From the NCBI RefSeq assembly GCF_001570425.1, contig NZ_BCSX01000035.1, positions 124,001-188,000 on the forward strand: a DNA stretch of 64,000 nt, written 5' to 3'. Within the stretch, counting starts at the first letter, position 1. Every line of letters begins with the position of its first letter. Position numbers and translations under genes: made by a program. Under the pieces are notes generated by a model. That model was given only the letters and a program-made list of their open reading frames with translations, was not told the origin of the DNA and did not search any database. Below are positions 43,406 through 51,071 of this stretch, in pieces. This DNA comes from Mycolicibacterium brisbanense (GTDB lineage: Bacteria; Actinomycetota; Actinomycetes; Mycobacteriales; Mycobacteriaceae).

Positions 43406-44224
43406 TTGCAGATCATGACACGAGGTGCGAGGACGCAGCGTGACCGAGAAGAACCGCTCCGGAATTCGGAGTACGCGGAAGCTGACGAAGCAGAACTGAC
43501 ACCAGACCAGGCCGCGCTGCTCGCCGAACAGGCAGAGGCAGAGGTCGCTGAAGCCGAATCGGCTGCAATGGCGGCTCGTACCCGGGCTCTGCGGCTGCGT
43601 GAGCAGGCCGCCGCCAGTCGCCCAGCCGAGGCGGCCGAGGTTGACGCCTGCAAGACTGCGTCGGACGGTGGAGCCTCTCATGCCGACATGGTGGCAAGGC
43701 AACCCAACGGCAGGCGCTTGCCCAGGCTGGGGCTGGCCCGACCGCGCCCGTCGATCGTTGCCGCCGCGTTGGCCCTTGCCTGCACCGCGGTGCTGGTCGC
43801 CGCGACTGGATACTTCGTATGGCATCAACAGAAGGTGCTTCGAGAGGCGCATGACCGCGCTGAATTCACCGCCGCCGCGCGCCAGGTCGTCGTCACGTTG
43901 ATGTCCATCGACTTCAACAATGCCCAGGGCGATGTGCAGCGCATCGTCGACAACTCCACCGGGGCGTTCAGAGACGACTTTCAGCATGCCGCTGAGGATT
44001 TCATCAAAGTAGCCAAAGACGCGAAGGTCACCACAGCGGCCACTGCCAACGCCGCAGCCGTGGAGTCGATGACCCACGATTCGGCGGTGGTGTTGGTGAC
44101 GGCCTCGTCCACGGTCACGAATGCGGCCGGGGCAAAGGACGCGCCGCGCACCTGGCGCCTCAGCGTGGACCTGCAGCGTGAGGGCGATCAGATCAAGATG
44201 TCGAAAGTGGAGTTTGTGCCATGA
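43406..44224 (+). CDS. Mce-associated membrane protein 1
   Basis: 272 residues from TTG 43406, chosen because GGAGGA is 6 bases upstream. ATG 43415 is the alternative. The frame is open back to a GTG at 43283, but that N-terminus is not family-like and covers a regulatory box. The cytoplasmic part is rich in Glu/Ala heptads (likely coiled coil), followed by a single membrane helix (A-A-L-A-L-A-C-T-A-V-L-V-A). The extracytoplasmic domain is of the Mas/NTF2-like type (Q-V-V-V-T-L-M-S-I-D-F). Mas proteins stabilise Mce complexes. Confidence 0.85.
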   Translation: MQIMTRGARTQRDREEPLRNSEYAEADEAELTPDQAALLAEQAEAEVAEAESAAMAARTRALRLREQAAASRPAEAAEVDACKTASDGGASHADMVARQPNGRRLPRLGLARPRPSIVAAALALACTAVLVAATGYFVWHQQKVLREAHDRAEFTAAARQVVVTLMSIDFNNAQGDVQRIVDNSTGAFRDDFQHAAEDFIKVAKDAKVTTAATANAAAVESMTHDSAVVLVTASSTVTNAAGAKDAPRTWRLSVDLQREGDQIKMSKVEFVP

Positions 44225-44874
44225 CAGTCAACGACGAAATCGCCACGGCCACCATCGAGGATGACGGCGGCAATATTGCGGTCGCCGATCCGGACTTCGT
44301 GGAACCGGTGGCCGAGGAGTCCGAGGATGAGCCACTGCCCGCCGAACCGGCGAGGAAACCCGGCAGAGCCGGGCGAACATTGCGCGCTCTGGCGATGCGA
44401 TGGCGCGTCGTCGTTGTCGTAATCCTGCTCGTGTCATCAGCCTCCTCGGCCACAATCCTGTATTTCACGCAGTACCGAGTCGCTCAGGAGACCGGCCCAG
44501 TGGCGGTCAAGGGCGTCGTCGAGGCCGCGTCGACCGGAACCGTGGCGCTGTTGTCGTATGCCCCCGAAACACTCGACAAAGACTTGGCAACCGCCCGGGC
44601 GTTGATGGTCGGCGACTTCCTGACCTACTATGGAAAGTTCACCTCAGACGTGGTGGCACCGGCGGTACGAGACAAAGGCATAAAGGCCAGCGCTCAAGTT
44701 GTGCGCGCCGCCATGATGGAAATCCATCCTGAATCGGCGAAGGTATTGGTTTTCCTCAATCAGGAGACCGTGAGCAAGGAGCGGCCCGACCCCGCGTTGA
44801 CCGCCAGCAGCGTGGTCGTCAGCCTGACCAAACTCGATGGGAAATGGTTGATCTCGGCCTTCGACCCGGTCTGA
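44221..44874 (+). CDS. Mce-associated membrane protein 2
   Basis: 217 residues. Acidic N-terminus, one membrane helix (V-V-V-V-I-L-L-V-S-S-A), and an extracytoplasmic Mas domain containing V-A-L-L-S-Y-A-P-E-T. ATGA overlap with the first mas gene. Its 3' end runs antisense over a thioesterase remnant. Confidence 0.9.
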   Translation: MTVNDEIATATIEDDGGNIAVADPDFVEPVAEESEDEPLPAEPARKPGRAGRTLRALAMRWRVVVVVILLVSSASSATILYFTQYRVAQETGPVAVKGVVEAASTGTVALLSYAPETLDKDLATARALMVGDFLTYYGKFTSDVVAPAVRDKGIKASAQVVRAAMMEIHPESAKVLVFLNQETVSKERPDPALTASSVVVSLTKLDGKWLISAFDPV

Positions 44875-45116
44875 TCCATCGGCGCCGGGGACTTAGCAGC
44901 AGACCGGCTCGCTTGCGTCACAACGCTGTCGGCAGCTTCGCTGCGGATCGTCACATCGATCAGGCGCCGCAGAGAGTCTGTCAGTGGTTCGTAAAGCGAC
45001 TCTTCGCGTTCGACGTCGACAACGGGAATCGGGTCGCTGGTGTGTCCCACGGCGAATACCCGATCGTATGCCTCGTTTGTGCGGACGCCGGACTGTGCCG
45101 AATCTGAATCAGACAT
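44760..45116 (-). pseudogene. N-terminal remnant of a PaaI-type thioesterase
   Basis: The frame starts with ATG at 45116, overlapping the flavin reductase stop by 8 bases as in a working operon. The first 75 or so residues (E-P-L-T-D-S-L-R-R-L-I-D, S-E-A-A-D-S-V-V) resemble the N-terminal helix of actinobacterial PaaI/hot-dog thioesterases. The hot-dog domain itself is missing. The last 35-40 codons are antisense to the mas gene and unlikely to be real protein. I read it as a gene truncated by a rearrangement that joined it to the mas operon. Confidence 0.55.
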
Positions 45117-45636
45117 CGTCGTTCTCATCGAACACTCCGTAATCGCCGCGGAAGAAGAGAAGCGGGGAGCGTTCGTCATGTGCCCACAGTCCCGTCACAC
45201 GCGCCACCACGATGGTGTGGTCTCCGGCGGCATGCTCCAACTCGACGTCGGCCTCGATTGCGGCAAGAGTGCCGACGAGGGTGGGAGCGCCGTTGCTGCC
45301 GGCGAACCAGTCCACCTCCTTGAACTTGTCGCCGCCGCGGGTGGCGAACCGAGCACAGACGTCGCGTTGACCTCTTGCGAGGACATTCACGCACAACGAA
45401 CCGACCTCACGGATCAAGGGCCAGCTGGTCGAATTGGCCGACGGGCAGAACGAAATGTACGGCGGCTCGAGCGACACAGAGGTGACCGACTGGCAGGTGA
45501 AGCCAATAGGGTGGGCGCCATCGTGTGCCGTGATCACCGCAATGCCCGTGCAGAAGTGCCCGAGGACCCGGCGCATTGCCGGGGCCAACGGTGTGAGTAG
45601 TGCGCCGCGCCCAGCAGCGGTCGTCTCGTCGGGCAT
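45109..45636 (-). CDS. Flavin reductase (HsaB/HpaC-like)
   Basis: 175 residues from ATG 45636 (AAAGGAGG upstream). FMN-binding flavin-reductase domain: L-G-H-F-C-T-G-I-A-V-I-T, F-T-C-Q-S-V-T-S-V-S-L-E-P-P, C-V-N-V-L-A, and a C-terminal L-L-F-F-R-G-D-Y. From memory it is close to HsaB (Rv3567c), which supplies reduced flavin to the 3-HSA hydroxylase of cholesterol degradation. No HsaA is in the window, so its oxygenase partner may be the terminal monooxygenase elsewhere. Divergent from padR. Confidence 0.88.
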   Translation of the reverse strand: MPDETTAAGRGALLTPLAPAMRRVLGHFCTGIAVITAHDGAHPIGFTCQSVTSVSLEPPYISFCPSANSTSWPLIREVGSLCVNVLARGQRDVCARFATRGGDKFKEVDWFAGSNGAPTLVGTLAAIEADVELEHAAGDHTIVVARVTGLWAHDERSPLLFFRGDYGVFDENDDV

Positions 45637-45697
45637 GCTCCTCCTTTGGTTAGACCGCCTCAACTGTCGCGCCGACGGGACCTACCTGCAACGAGTC

Positions 45698-45713
45698 CTC
45701 CCAGTCAGTGGTT
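45698..45713. promoter_or_regulatory. Shared regulon box, copy 4 (flavin reductase / padR gap)
   Basis: CTCCCAGTCAGTGGTT, centre 51-52 bp upstream of the leaderless-looking padR GTG (45757) and 70 bp from the flavin reductase ATG. Confidence 0.6.
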
Positions 45714-45756
45714 GTCGCAGCACCTGGGCCACTCGGGCTGTTGCTAGCCTTGGGCG

Positions 45757-46425
45757 GTGACGGAAGCTGCCCGAGAACCCACCGACCGGCCTAACCTCGC
45801 CCCCACAGGGTGGGCGCTGCTAGGCATGTTGTCCGGGGGAGACGAGCTCTCCGGGTACGACATCAAGAAGTGGATCAACTGGGCGATACGGTTCTTCTAC
45901 TCCACTCCCGCCTACAGTCAGATCTACTCTGAACTCAAGCGTCTCGAACAGCTGGGTTTGGTCACCTCACGCGTGGAGGGCAGCACCCGCAGTCGGCGAA
46001 TCTACAAAATCACCGATGACGGACTGACCGCGGTCACCCGATGGAGTAACGAAGAGCCGGTTGAACCGCCCACCCTCAAGCATCATCCACTGATGCGGGT
46101 GATTTTGGGGCACCTGACCAGCCCTGACCATCTCAAGGAAATACTCGGCGAGCATGTCGCCTACGCCGATCGGATGCAGCGTGCCGCTGTGACGGAGGCA
46201 CGCTGGACCGCTGAGCAGCCGGCCTGGTCGTATGCGCACTTGGCGCTGCGGTGGTCCGAGCGGTACTACGCCGCTGAGCGGGATCTGGCACAGCAGTTGA
46301 TCGACGAAATCGATGCCGCCGGTGACTTGTTCACCCAAGCCGGTGTGACGGGTATTCAATGGCCTGTGCGTGAGTACTGGTATGAGGTCGAGCGGCGGAT
46401 TGCAGCCGAGGAGGAGCAGGGCTGA
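45757..46425 (+). CDS. PadR-family transcriptional regulator
   Basis: 222 residues from GTG, with TAGCCT ending 6 bases upstream, so probably leaderless. N-terminal winged helix (residues about 15-95: L-A-P-T-G-W-A-L-L-G-M-L through Y-K-I-T-D-D-G). The C-terminal Vir-like helical dimerisation domain (H-P-L-M-R-V-I-L-G-H) is that of the larger PadR group. It is the only intact regulator inside the catabolic module and is preceded by a copy of the shared box, so it is the best candidate for the module's control protein. Confidence 0.92.
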   Translation: MTEAAREPTDRPNLAPTGWALLGMLSGGDELSGYDIKKWINWAIRFFYSTPAYSQIYSELKRLEQLGLVTSRVEGSTRSRRIYKITDDGLTAVTRWSNEEPVEPPTLKHHPLMRVILGHLTSPDHLKEILGEHVAYADRMQRAAVTEARWTAEQPAWSYAHLALRWSERYYAAERDLAQQLIDEIDAAGDLFTQAGVTGIQWPVREYWYEVERRIAAEEEQG

Positions 46426-46451
46426 CCGGTCTCGGCCAGCCCTGCTCCTCC
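46410..46451. terminator. Bidirectional terminator between padR and the KstD-like gene
   Basis: Perfect 15-bp arms (46410-46424 and 46437-46451, starting GGAGGAGCAGGGCTG) with a 12-base loop. It overlaps the padR stop codon and ends 2 bases before the minus-strand stop. Confidence 0.75.
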
Positions 46452-46453
46452 GA

Positions 46454-48130
46454 TCAGTTCATGCGCCCAGCGGCGTGACGCGCGGCGATATAGCCGAACA
46501 CCAATCCTTGCCCGATGGTCGCGCCCGCACCGGGATAGCTGGCACCAAACGCATTGGCAGCCGTGTTGCCGATTGCGTACAGGCCCTCGATGACCGAGCT
46601 ATCCTCGCGCAATACCCGACCGAGGTCATCTACCTGCAGACCACCACATGTCCCAAGGTCGCTGAGGACTACTCTGACTGCGTAGAAGGGGCCGTGATCG
46701 AGGGCGCGCAGGTTCGGATTCGGCGTCACGGTCGGATCGCCGTAGTAGCGGTCGTAGGCACTGGCTCCCCGGCCGAAGTCGGCGTCCTCACCCGCGCGCG
46801 CCAACTGGTTGAAGCGCTTCATCGTGAAGATCAGCGATGCCGGGTCGACACCCATCGACCTGGCCAGTCCGGCGAGATCATCGCTGCGGTGCGCGATGCC
46901 GGCGTCGTACCATTGCCGTGGAATCGGCATGCGTGGAAAGAGCTCTGCGGCAAGCAGATAACTGTTGCGGTACTGCTGATCGAAAACCATCCACATGGTC
47001 TCGACCGGTGTCCCTGCGCGCTCGCGCTGCAGCACTTGTTGCCCGAACGACATGTAGTCGATTGCCTCATTGATGAACCGGTTGCCGGTCTGATCGACCA
47101 ACAGGCATCCCGGAAGCGACCGCTCTGCGAGCATGACGGTGGGCGCATACCCGGATAGGGGAGCGAACGCCGGAAACCACCACGCCTGATCCATCAGAGC
47201 GGTCCCGGCGCCCAATTCCTGGGCGGTGCGGATCGCATCACCGGTGTTGCCCTCGGCTCCCAGACTCAAGTGTTCGCCGAGCGATTCGGATTGAAATTTG
47301 TGGCGCCAGTCCATCGAATGGTCGAATCCGCCGGCCGCCAGGACGACGCCCCGGCGCGCTGTGATCGTGACGTATGAGCCATCACGGCTGATTACCGCGC
47401 CGTTGACGCGGACGCCGTCGGTGAGCAGCCGGACGAGCGGAGTGCTGGTCCATACCGGGATCCCAGCGCGAATGACGCCGGCAAACATGCCCGCGGCGAG
47501 AGCCTGCCCGCCGGCGGCATAGCGTCGGCGTAGGGCCAGGCCGCCGATCCCTTGCACTGCGCGCAGCATGATGCGCGGTATTGCCTTGCGGGGTGCCCGC
47601 GCCATGAGGTTCAGCCAGCGGTAGTCCGCACCCGTCACCGGCATTGGGAAAGACGACTTCATCACCCCGGGGCGCAGGCGCGCCAGTTCCCGGCCCAGTA
47701 TCGAAGTGTTGAACGGCCGGCATTCGCACGTGCGACCGACCGCGCTGCCTCCTGGCAGCTCCGGGTGGTAATCCGAATAGCCTTTCGCCCATTGAAATTT
47801 CATGGGGGTGGTGCGGCGCAGCATGTCGATCGTCGCGGCGCCGTGATCCAGAAATGAGTGCGCGCGGCTGATCGGTGCAGCATCGCCCACGACGGATTCA
47901 AGGTACGTGCGTCCGGCTGCCACTGTGTCTCCCGAACCGGCCTCTGTCAGGACTGGGTTCGCCGGCATCCAGAACGCTCCACCCGAGCGGGCGGTCGACC
48001 CTCCGACGTACTCCGTCTTCTCCACTATGAGTGTTGAAAGACCCAATTCGTGGGCCGCGAGTGCTGCGGCCATGCCGGTTCCCGAGCCGACAACCAGCAG
48101 ATCGACAATCATGTTCTGGGGATCATCCAC
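46454..48130 (-). CDS. FAD-dependent 3-ketosteroid delta-1-dehydrogenase-like enzyme
   Basis: 558 residues from GTG 48130 (GAGAAT 6 bases upstream, probably leaderless). FAD-binding V-V-G-S-G-T-G-M-A-A is at about residues 13-22, G-G-S-T-A-R-S-G-G follows, and the C-terminal Y-P-G-A-G-A-T-I-G-Q matches the active-site Tyr/Gly loop of KstD enzymes. It should introduce a double bond into ring A of a 3-keto steroid or a similar ketone. It resembles KstD paralogues rather than the canonical KstD1. Divergent from kshA. Confidence 0.85.
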   Translation of the reverse strand: MDDPQNMIVDLLVVGSGTGMAAALAAHELGLSTLIVEKTEYVGGSTARSGGAFWMPANPVLTEAGSGDTVAAGRTYLESVVGDAAPISRAHSFLDHGAATIDMLRRTTPMKFQWAKGYSDYHPELPGGSAVGRTCECRPFNTSILGRELARLRPGVMKSSFPMPVTGADYRWLNLMARAPRKAIPRIMLRAVQGIGGLALRRRYAAGGQALAAGMFAGVIRAGIPVWTSTPLVRLLTDGVRVNGAVISRDGSYVTITARRGVVLAAGGFDHSMDWRHKFQSESLGEHLSLGAEGNTGDAIRTAQELGAGTALMDQAWWFPAFAPLSGYAPTVMLAERSLPGCLLVDQTGNRFINEAIDYMSFGQQVLQRERAGTPVETMWMVFDQQYRNSYLLAAELFPRMPIPRQWYDAGIAHRSDDLAGLARSMGVDPASLIFTMKRFNQLARAGEDADFGRGASAYDRYYGDPTVTPNPNLRALDHGPFYAVRVVLSDLGTCGGLQVDDLGRVLREDSSVIEGLYAIGNTAANAFGASYPGAGATIGQGLVFGYIAARHAAGRMN

Positions 48131-48171
48131 TCGCCGATTCTCAGACGAACGTCGCAGCTTTGTGTCTGGCC

Positions 48172-48187
48172 TGCCCAGTCAGTGGAA
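48172..48187. promoter_or_regulatory. Shared regulon box, copy 5 (KstD-like / kshA gap)
   Basis: TGCCCAGTCAGTGGAA, centre 50 bp upstream of the KstD-like GTG and 91 bp upstream of the kshA ATG. Confidence 0.65.
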
Positions 48188-48269
48188 CACAGCGTCGGTT
48201 CGTCCACGGTGCCGGTGCTACAACAGGATTAGTCCCTTTGGTAAGCGATCAGATGAAGAGGATGGCGGC

Positions 48270-49427
48270 ATGACTTCGTTGCAGTCCGACGGCGCAGGCG
48301 ACATTCGGCAGATCGAGGCCGATGCCGCCCCGAGGCGATTTGCGCGCGGCTGGCACTGCCTGGGTTTGACCCGCGATCTAGGTGACGGTAAACCACACGC
48401 AATCAACGCATTCGGTGGCAAGCTGGTAATCTTTCGTGGAGAAGACGGCAACATCAACGCACTTGACGCCTACTGCAGGCACATGGGTGGCGACCTGTCC
48501 GACGGTGAGGTCAAAGGCAACGAGATCGCCTGCCCGTTCCACGATTGGCGCTGGGGCGGCGACGGCCGCTGCAAGCAGATCCCCTACAGCCGTAGGGTGC
48601 CCAAGCTTGCCCGTACTGCAAAATGGCCCACGATCGAGCAGGACGGGATGTTGTTCGTCTGGAACGATCCTGAGAAGAAGGCGCCACCCGTCGACGTCAC
48701 CATTCCGCGTATCGAGGGGGTGGGCGGTGACACCTGGACTGACTGGCATTGGTACACCACGACGGTCAACACCAATTGTCGCGAGATCATCGACAATGTC
48801 GTCGATATGGCGCACTTCTTCTACATCCACGGCGGGCTGCCGACCGAGTTCAAGAACATCTTCGAAGGCTATGTGGCCACGCAGTACTACAGGAGCGAGG
48901 CGCGGCCGGATCTCGGTTCTGGCGAGAGCGCCAAGATTCTCGGCACGACCTCGGTGGCGTCCTATTACGGTCCGTCATTCATGATCGATGACCTGACCTA
49001 CCACTACGAGCATGGCGATCAGCGCACGGTGCTGCTCAATTGCCACTATCCCATCGACGCGGATTCCTTTGTGCTGCAATATGGAATCACCGTGGAGAAG
49101 TCGGAGGCGCTGCCGGAAGAAGCAGCCACGCAGATGGCGATCGCCCTGGGGGACTTCGTGAAGATCGGCTTCGAGCAGGACGTGGCCATCTGGCGGCGAA
49201 AGGCTCGAATCGACAACCCGCTGCTGTGCGAAGAGGATGGTCCGGTGTATCAGCTGCGTCGGTGGTACGAGCAGTTCTACGTCGATACCGCAGATATAGC
49301 CCCAGACATGGTGGACCGCTTCGAATTCGAGATCGACACCTCTCGTCCGCGCGAGGCGTGGATGAAGGAGGTCGAACAGAATCTTGCGGCCAATCGACTT
49401 CCCAGATTGGTGGGCTTGACGCAATGA
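48270..49427 (+). CDS. kshA: 3-ketosteroid 9-alpha-hydroxylase oxygenase component (KshA-type Rieske)
   Basis: 385 residues from ATG 48270 (GAGGA upstream). A longer in-frame frame from 47907 is antisense to the KstD-like gene. Rieske 2Fe-2S ligands are C69-x-H71 and C88-x-x-H91. The mononuclear iron site is N176, D179, H182 and H187 in N-V-V-D-M-A-H-F-F-Y-I-H. Sequence is close to Rv3526 KshA from memory, including R-R-W-Y-E-Q-F-Y-V-D. It hydroxylates C9 of ring-B steroids and needs the reductase KshB, not present here. Overlaps a small conserved gene by 4 bases. Confidence 0.94.
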   Translation: MTSLQSDGAGDIRQIEADAAPRRFARGWHCLGLTRDLGDGKPHAINAFGGKLVIFRGEDGNINALDAYCRHMGGDLSDGEVKGNEIACPFHDWRWGGDGRCKQIPYSRRVPKLARTAKWPTIEQDGMLFVWNDPEKKAPPVDVTIPRIEGVGGDTWTDWHWYTTTVNTNCREIIDNVVDMAHFFYIHGGLPTEFKNIFEGYVATQYYRSEARPDLGSGESAKILGTTSVASYYGPSFMIDDLTYHYEHGDQRTVLLNCHYPIDADSFVLQYGITVEKSEALPEEAATQMAIALGDFVKIGFEQDVAIWRRKARIDNPLLCEEDGPVYQLRRWYEQFYVDTADIAPDMVDRFEFEIDTSRPREAWMKEVEQNLAANRLPRLVGLTQ

Positions 49428-49711
49428 GTCTCCGCCCCGACAACCGGCTGCGTGACGCGCCCATGACGCCGATCACGTGTTTGTCATGCGGGGCGCACGT
49501 TTTGGTTCGAAAGAGCAGCTGGGAGCAGACCAGCGTGCAGTGGAATGCCGCGTCTCGATCGAAATGCACAGTAGCGAGCATCTATTCGCCGCGCCGGCTT
49601 CGGGGATGTGGGGACACCGGGGGCGCTGGGCTTCTGGTGTGTCAGCAGCTGAGGATGTCCATCGAGGCCGCGGTACGCAATGGTTCACTGCCTGTCCTCG
49701 ATGAACTCTGA
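49424..49711 (+). CDS. Small Cys-containing protein coupled to kshA
   Basis: 95 residues from the ATG at 49424, which overlaps the kshA stop (ATGA). Motif T-C-L-S-C-G-A near residue 19, then V-L-V-R-K-S-S-W-E-Q-T-S-V-Q-W. Two more Cys follow. The N-terminal phrase R-P-D-N-R-L-R-D-A-P-M-T-P-I-T resembles small proteins I recall next to Rieske oxygenases in actinobacteria. It may be a metal-binding or electron-transfer helper, though it lacks the four-Cys pattern of a full ferredoxin. Function unknown. Confidence 0.75.
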   Translation: MSLRPDNRLRDAPMTPITCLSCGAHVLVRKSSWEQTSVQWNAASRSKCTVASIYSPRRLRGCGDTGGAGLLVCQQLRMSIEAAVRNGSLPVLDEL

Positions 49712-49755
49712 TTCTCTGCCGAAGTTACCAATTCCCGCTCGACGAACGAATTTCG

Positions 49756-50091
49756 CTACGGCAGCGTTGTCAAGGCGCGCATGACGATGTGTATTCCAGC
49801 CCTCAAGGCCGACTGCAGATGATCGAAGTCGCCGCCTTCGGCCCAATGGATATAGGCCTCGCGGCTGATCTGGATCACCAGATGAGCGGGCACCGCACGG
49901 GCAAACGGATCCTCGTCCAGATGGACACGGGTGGCGAGGAATTCGGTGACGGGGTCGACCATGTCCTGCCCCCAATCCAGCCATCGCAGGCGGTATTGCG
50001 GATTATTGATCATCAGTGCCATGAACCTGCGATCGATCTCAAGTTCACCGCGTTTGGAAACCTCGGCGCTGAAAGCTCGGACGAGCCTCAA
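49756..50091 (-). pseudogene. TetR-family C-terminal remnant
   Basis: About 111 codons that read like the ligand-binding half of a TetR regulator (R-A-F-S-A-E..., W-G-Q-D-M-V-D-P-V, L-V-I-Q-I-S-R-E-A-Y, G-I-H-I-V-M-R-A-L). There is no helix-turn-helix: a TAG sits directly upstream of the first codon and the sequence beyond belongs to an unrelated plus-strand gene. Likely left by a deletion whose junction is near 50090. Confidence 0.65.
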
Positions 50092-50116
50092 CTATGACGA
50101 CTACCAGCACGACTTC

Positions 50117-50848
50117 ATGGGAAAGGTGGGTAACATCGAGGACTTCTCGCAGGAATTCCTCGCTCGACTCGCCCGAGTATTCGAAGACGTCATGGTGTTC
50201 ATGCCCTACGCCCATATCCAGACATACGCCCCCAAGTGTGGGCTGGCTACGGCGATCGACATTGCCGAGGAGGTGTCGCGCGGTGGAATGCGCCAGGTGA
50301 TGCCGATGAGTCGGTTTCTCGCACCGCCGGAGTGGGACTGGAAAAACCCGCAATACCAGGCCATCCCGTTCGATGTGCAAACCGGCGATCTGACCAAACC
50401 TGCTCTGCGCCGCCTCATAACGACCTACTGGGATCAGTACCTCAAGGACCACAACTGCTTCATCGACCAATGGGTGAAAGTCATTCCCGAGGAGGAAGTT
50501 TAGCTGGCGTTACCGGACATGTACCAGATGATCATCGATTACCAGTACCCGAAGCTGGCCAAGGTGCTCAAGATCGAACCGGTGCACGTGGTGGACTATC
50601 TGAAGCTGGCATGCCTGAGTATCGACGGCACCTTGGGCTATGGCGGCGAGTACATCGTTCACAACCCCGATCACGTTGTGCTGAACATGCGCCGTTGCGA
50701 AGTTCTACAACGCTACCTTGACGAGGTCCTGTATCCGCCGGCGCGGGCATGGATGAATTGCACGTTTGAGCAAAGTATTTCAGCGCCATTCTTCCCAGGA
50801 TGCAAGCTGGCCATAAACTTGCCGCCCAAGGATTTCAAGTTCGCGTAA
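50117..50848 (+). pseudogene. Gene of unknown function split by one in-frame amber codon
   Basis: Two open stretches (50117-50503 and 50504-50848) lie in the same frame and are separated only by TAG at 50501-50503. Read through, the product is about 243 residues with no other stop, and both halves look like coding sequence (F-S-Q-E-F-L-A-R-L; P-K-L-A-K-V-L-K-I-E-P; H-V-V-L-N-M-R-R-C-E). The frame also extends upstream of the ATG without a good start, so the N-terminus may be lost at the same junction as the TetR remnant. The second half recalls DUF6125-like proteins weakly. The second half could be translated from the ATG at 50519. Confidence 0.6.
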
Positions 50849-51013
50849 GGCGAGCCCCTTCTGCGTATGGACCAACACCCGAAGAGAAGAAAATGACGCC
50901 GCGGCAGCCGCAGCGCCAGACCCCCGCGAAAGTGCCATGAAAAAGATCCCGATCATGCCGATCTCTTCAACTTCCTGAGCTGCAGTCGCCGACGTGCAAG
51001 CCCTGCCCAGAGT
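50849..51013. other. Gap with no supported gene
   Basis: Between the split gene and the 48-bp palindrome. Open frames here are short, antisense and lack gene-like composition. Nothing else is seen. Confidence 0.5.
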
Positions 51014-51061
51014 CGTTGTGTGCTCCGGCGCCCCAAATTTGGGGCGCCGGAGCACACAACG
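51014..51061. terminator. Perfect 48-bp palindrome (bidirectional terminator)
   Basis: Two 24-bp arms match without error around AAATTT (centre 51037/51038). The left arm begins CGTTGTGTGCTCCGG. It lies between the convergent split gene and the 51072 gene, 10 bases from the latter's stop. In RNA it would form a very stable rod with a minimal loop. There is no U-tract. Confidence 0.8.
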
Positions 51062-51071
51062 GGTGGAGAGC

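Noticed and set aside
50780..51055. Minus-strand frame at the 48-bp palindrome
   Set aside because: Low-complexity, starts inside the palindrome, no ribosome site and no similarity to known proteins.
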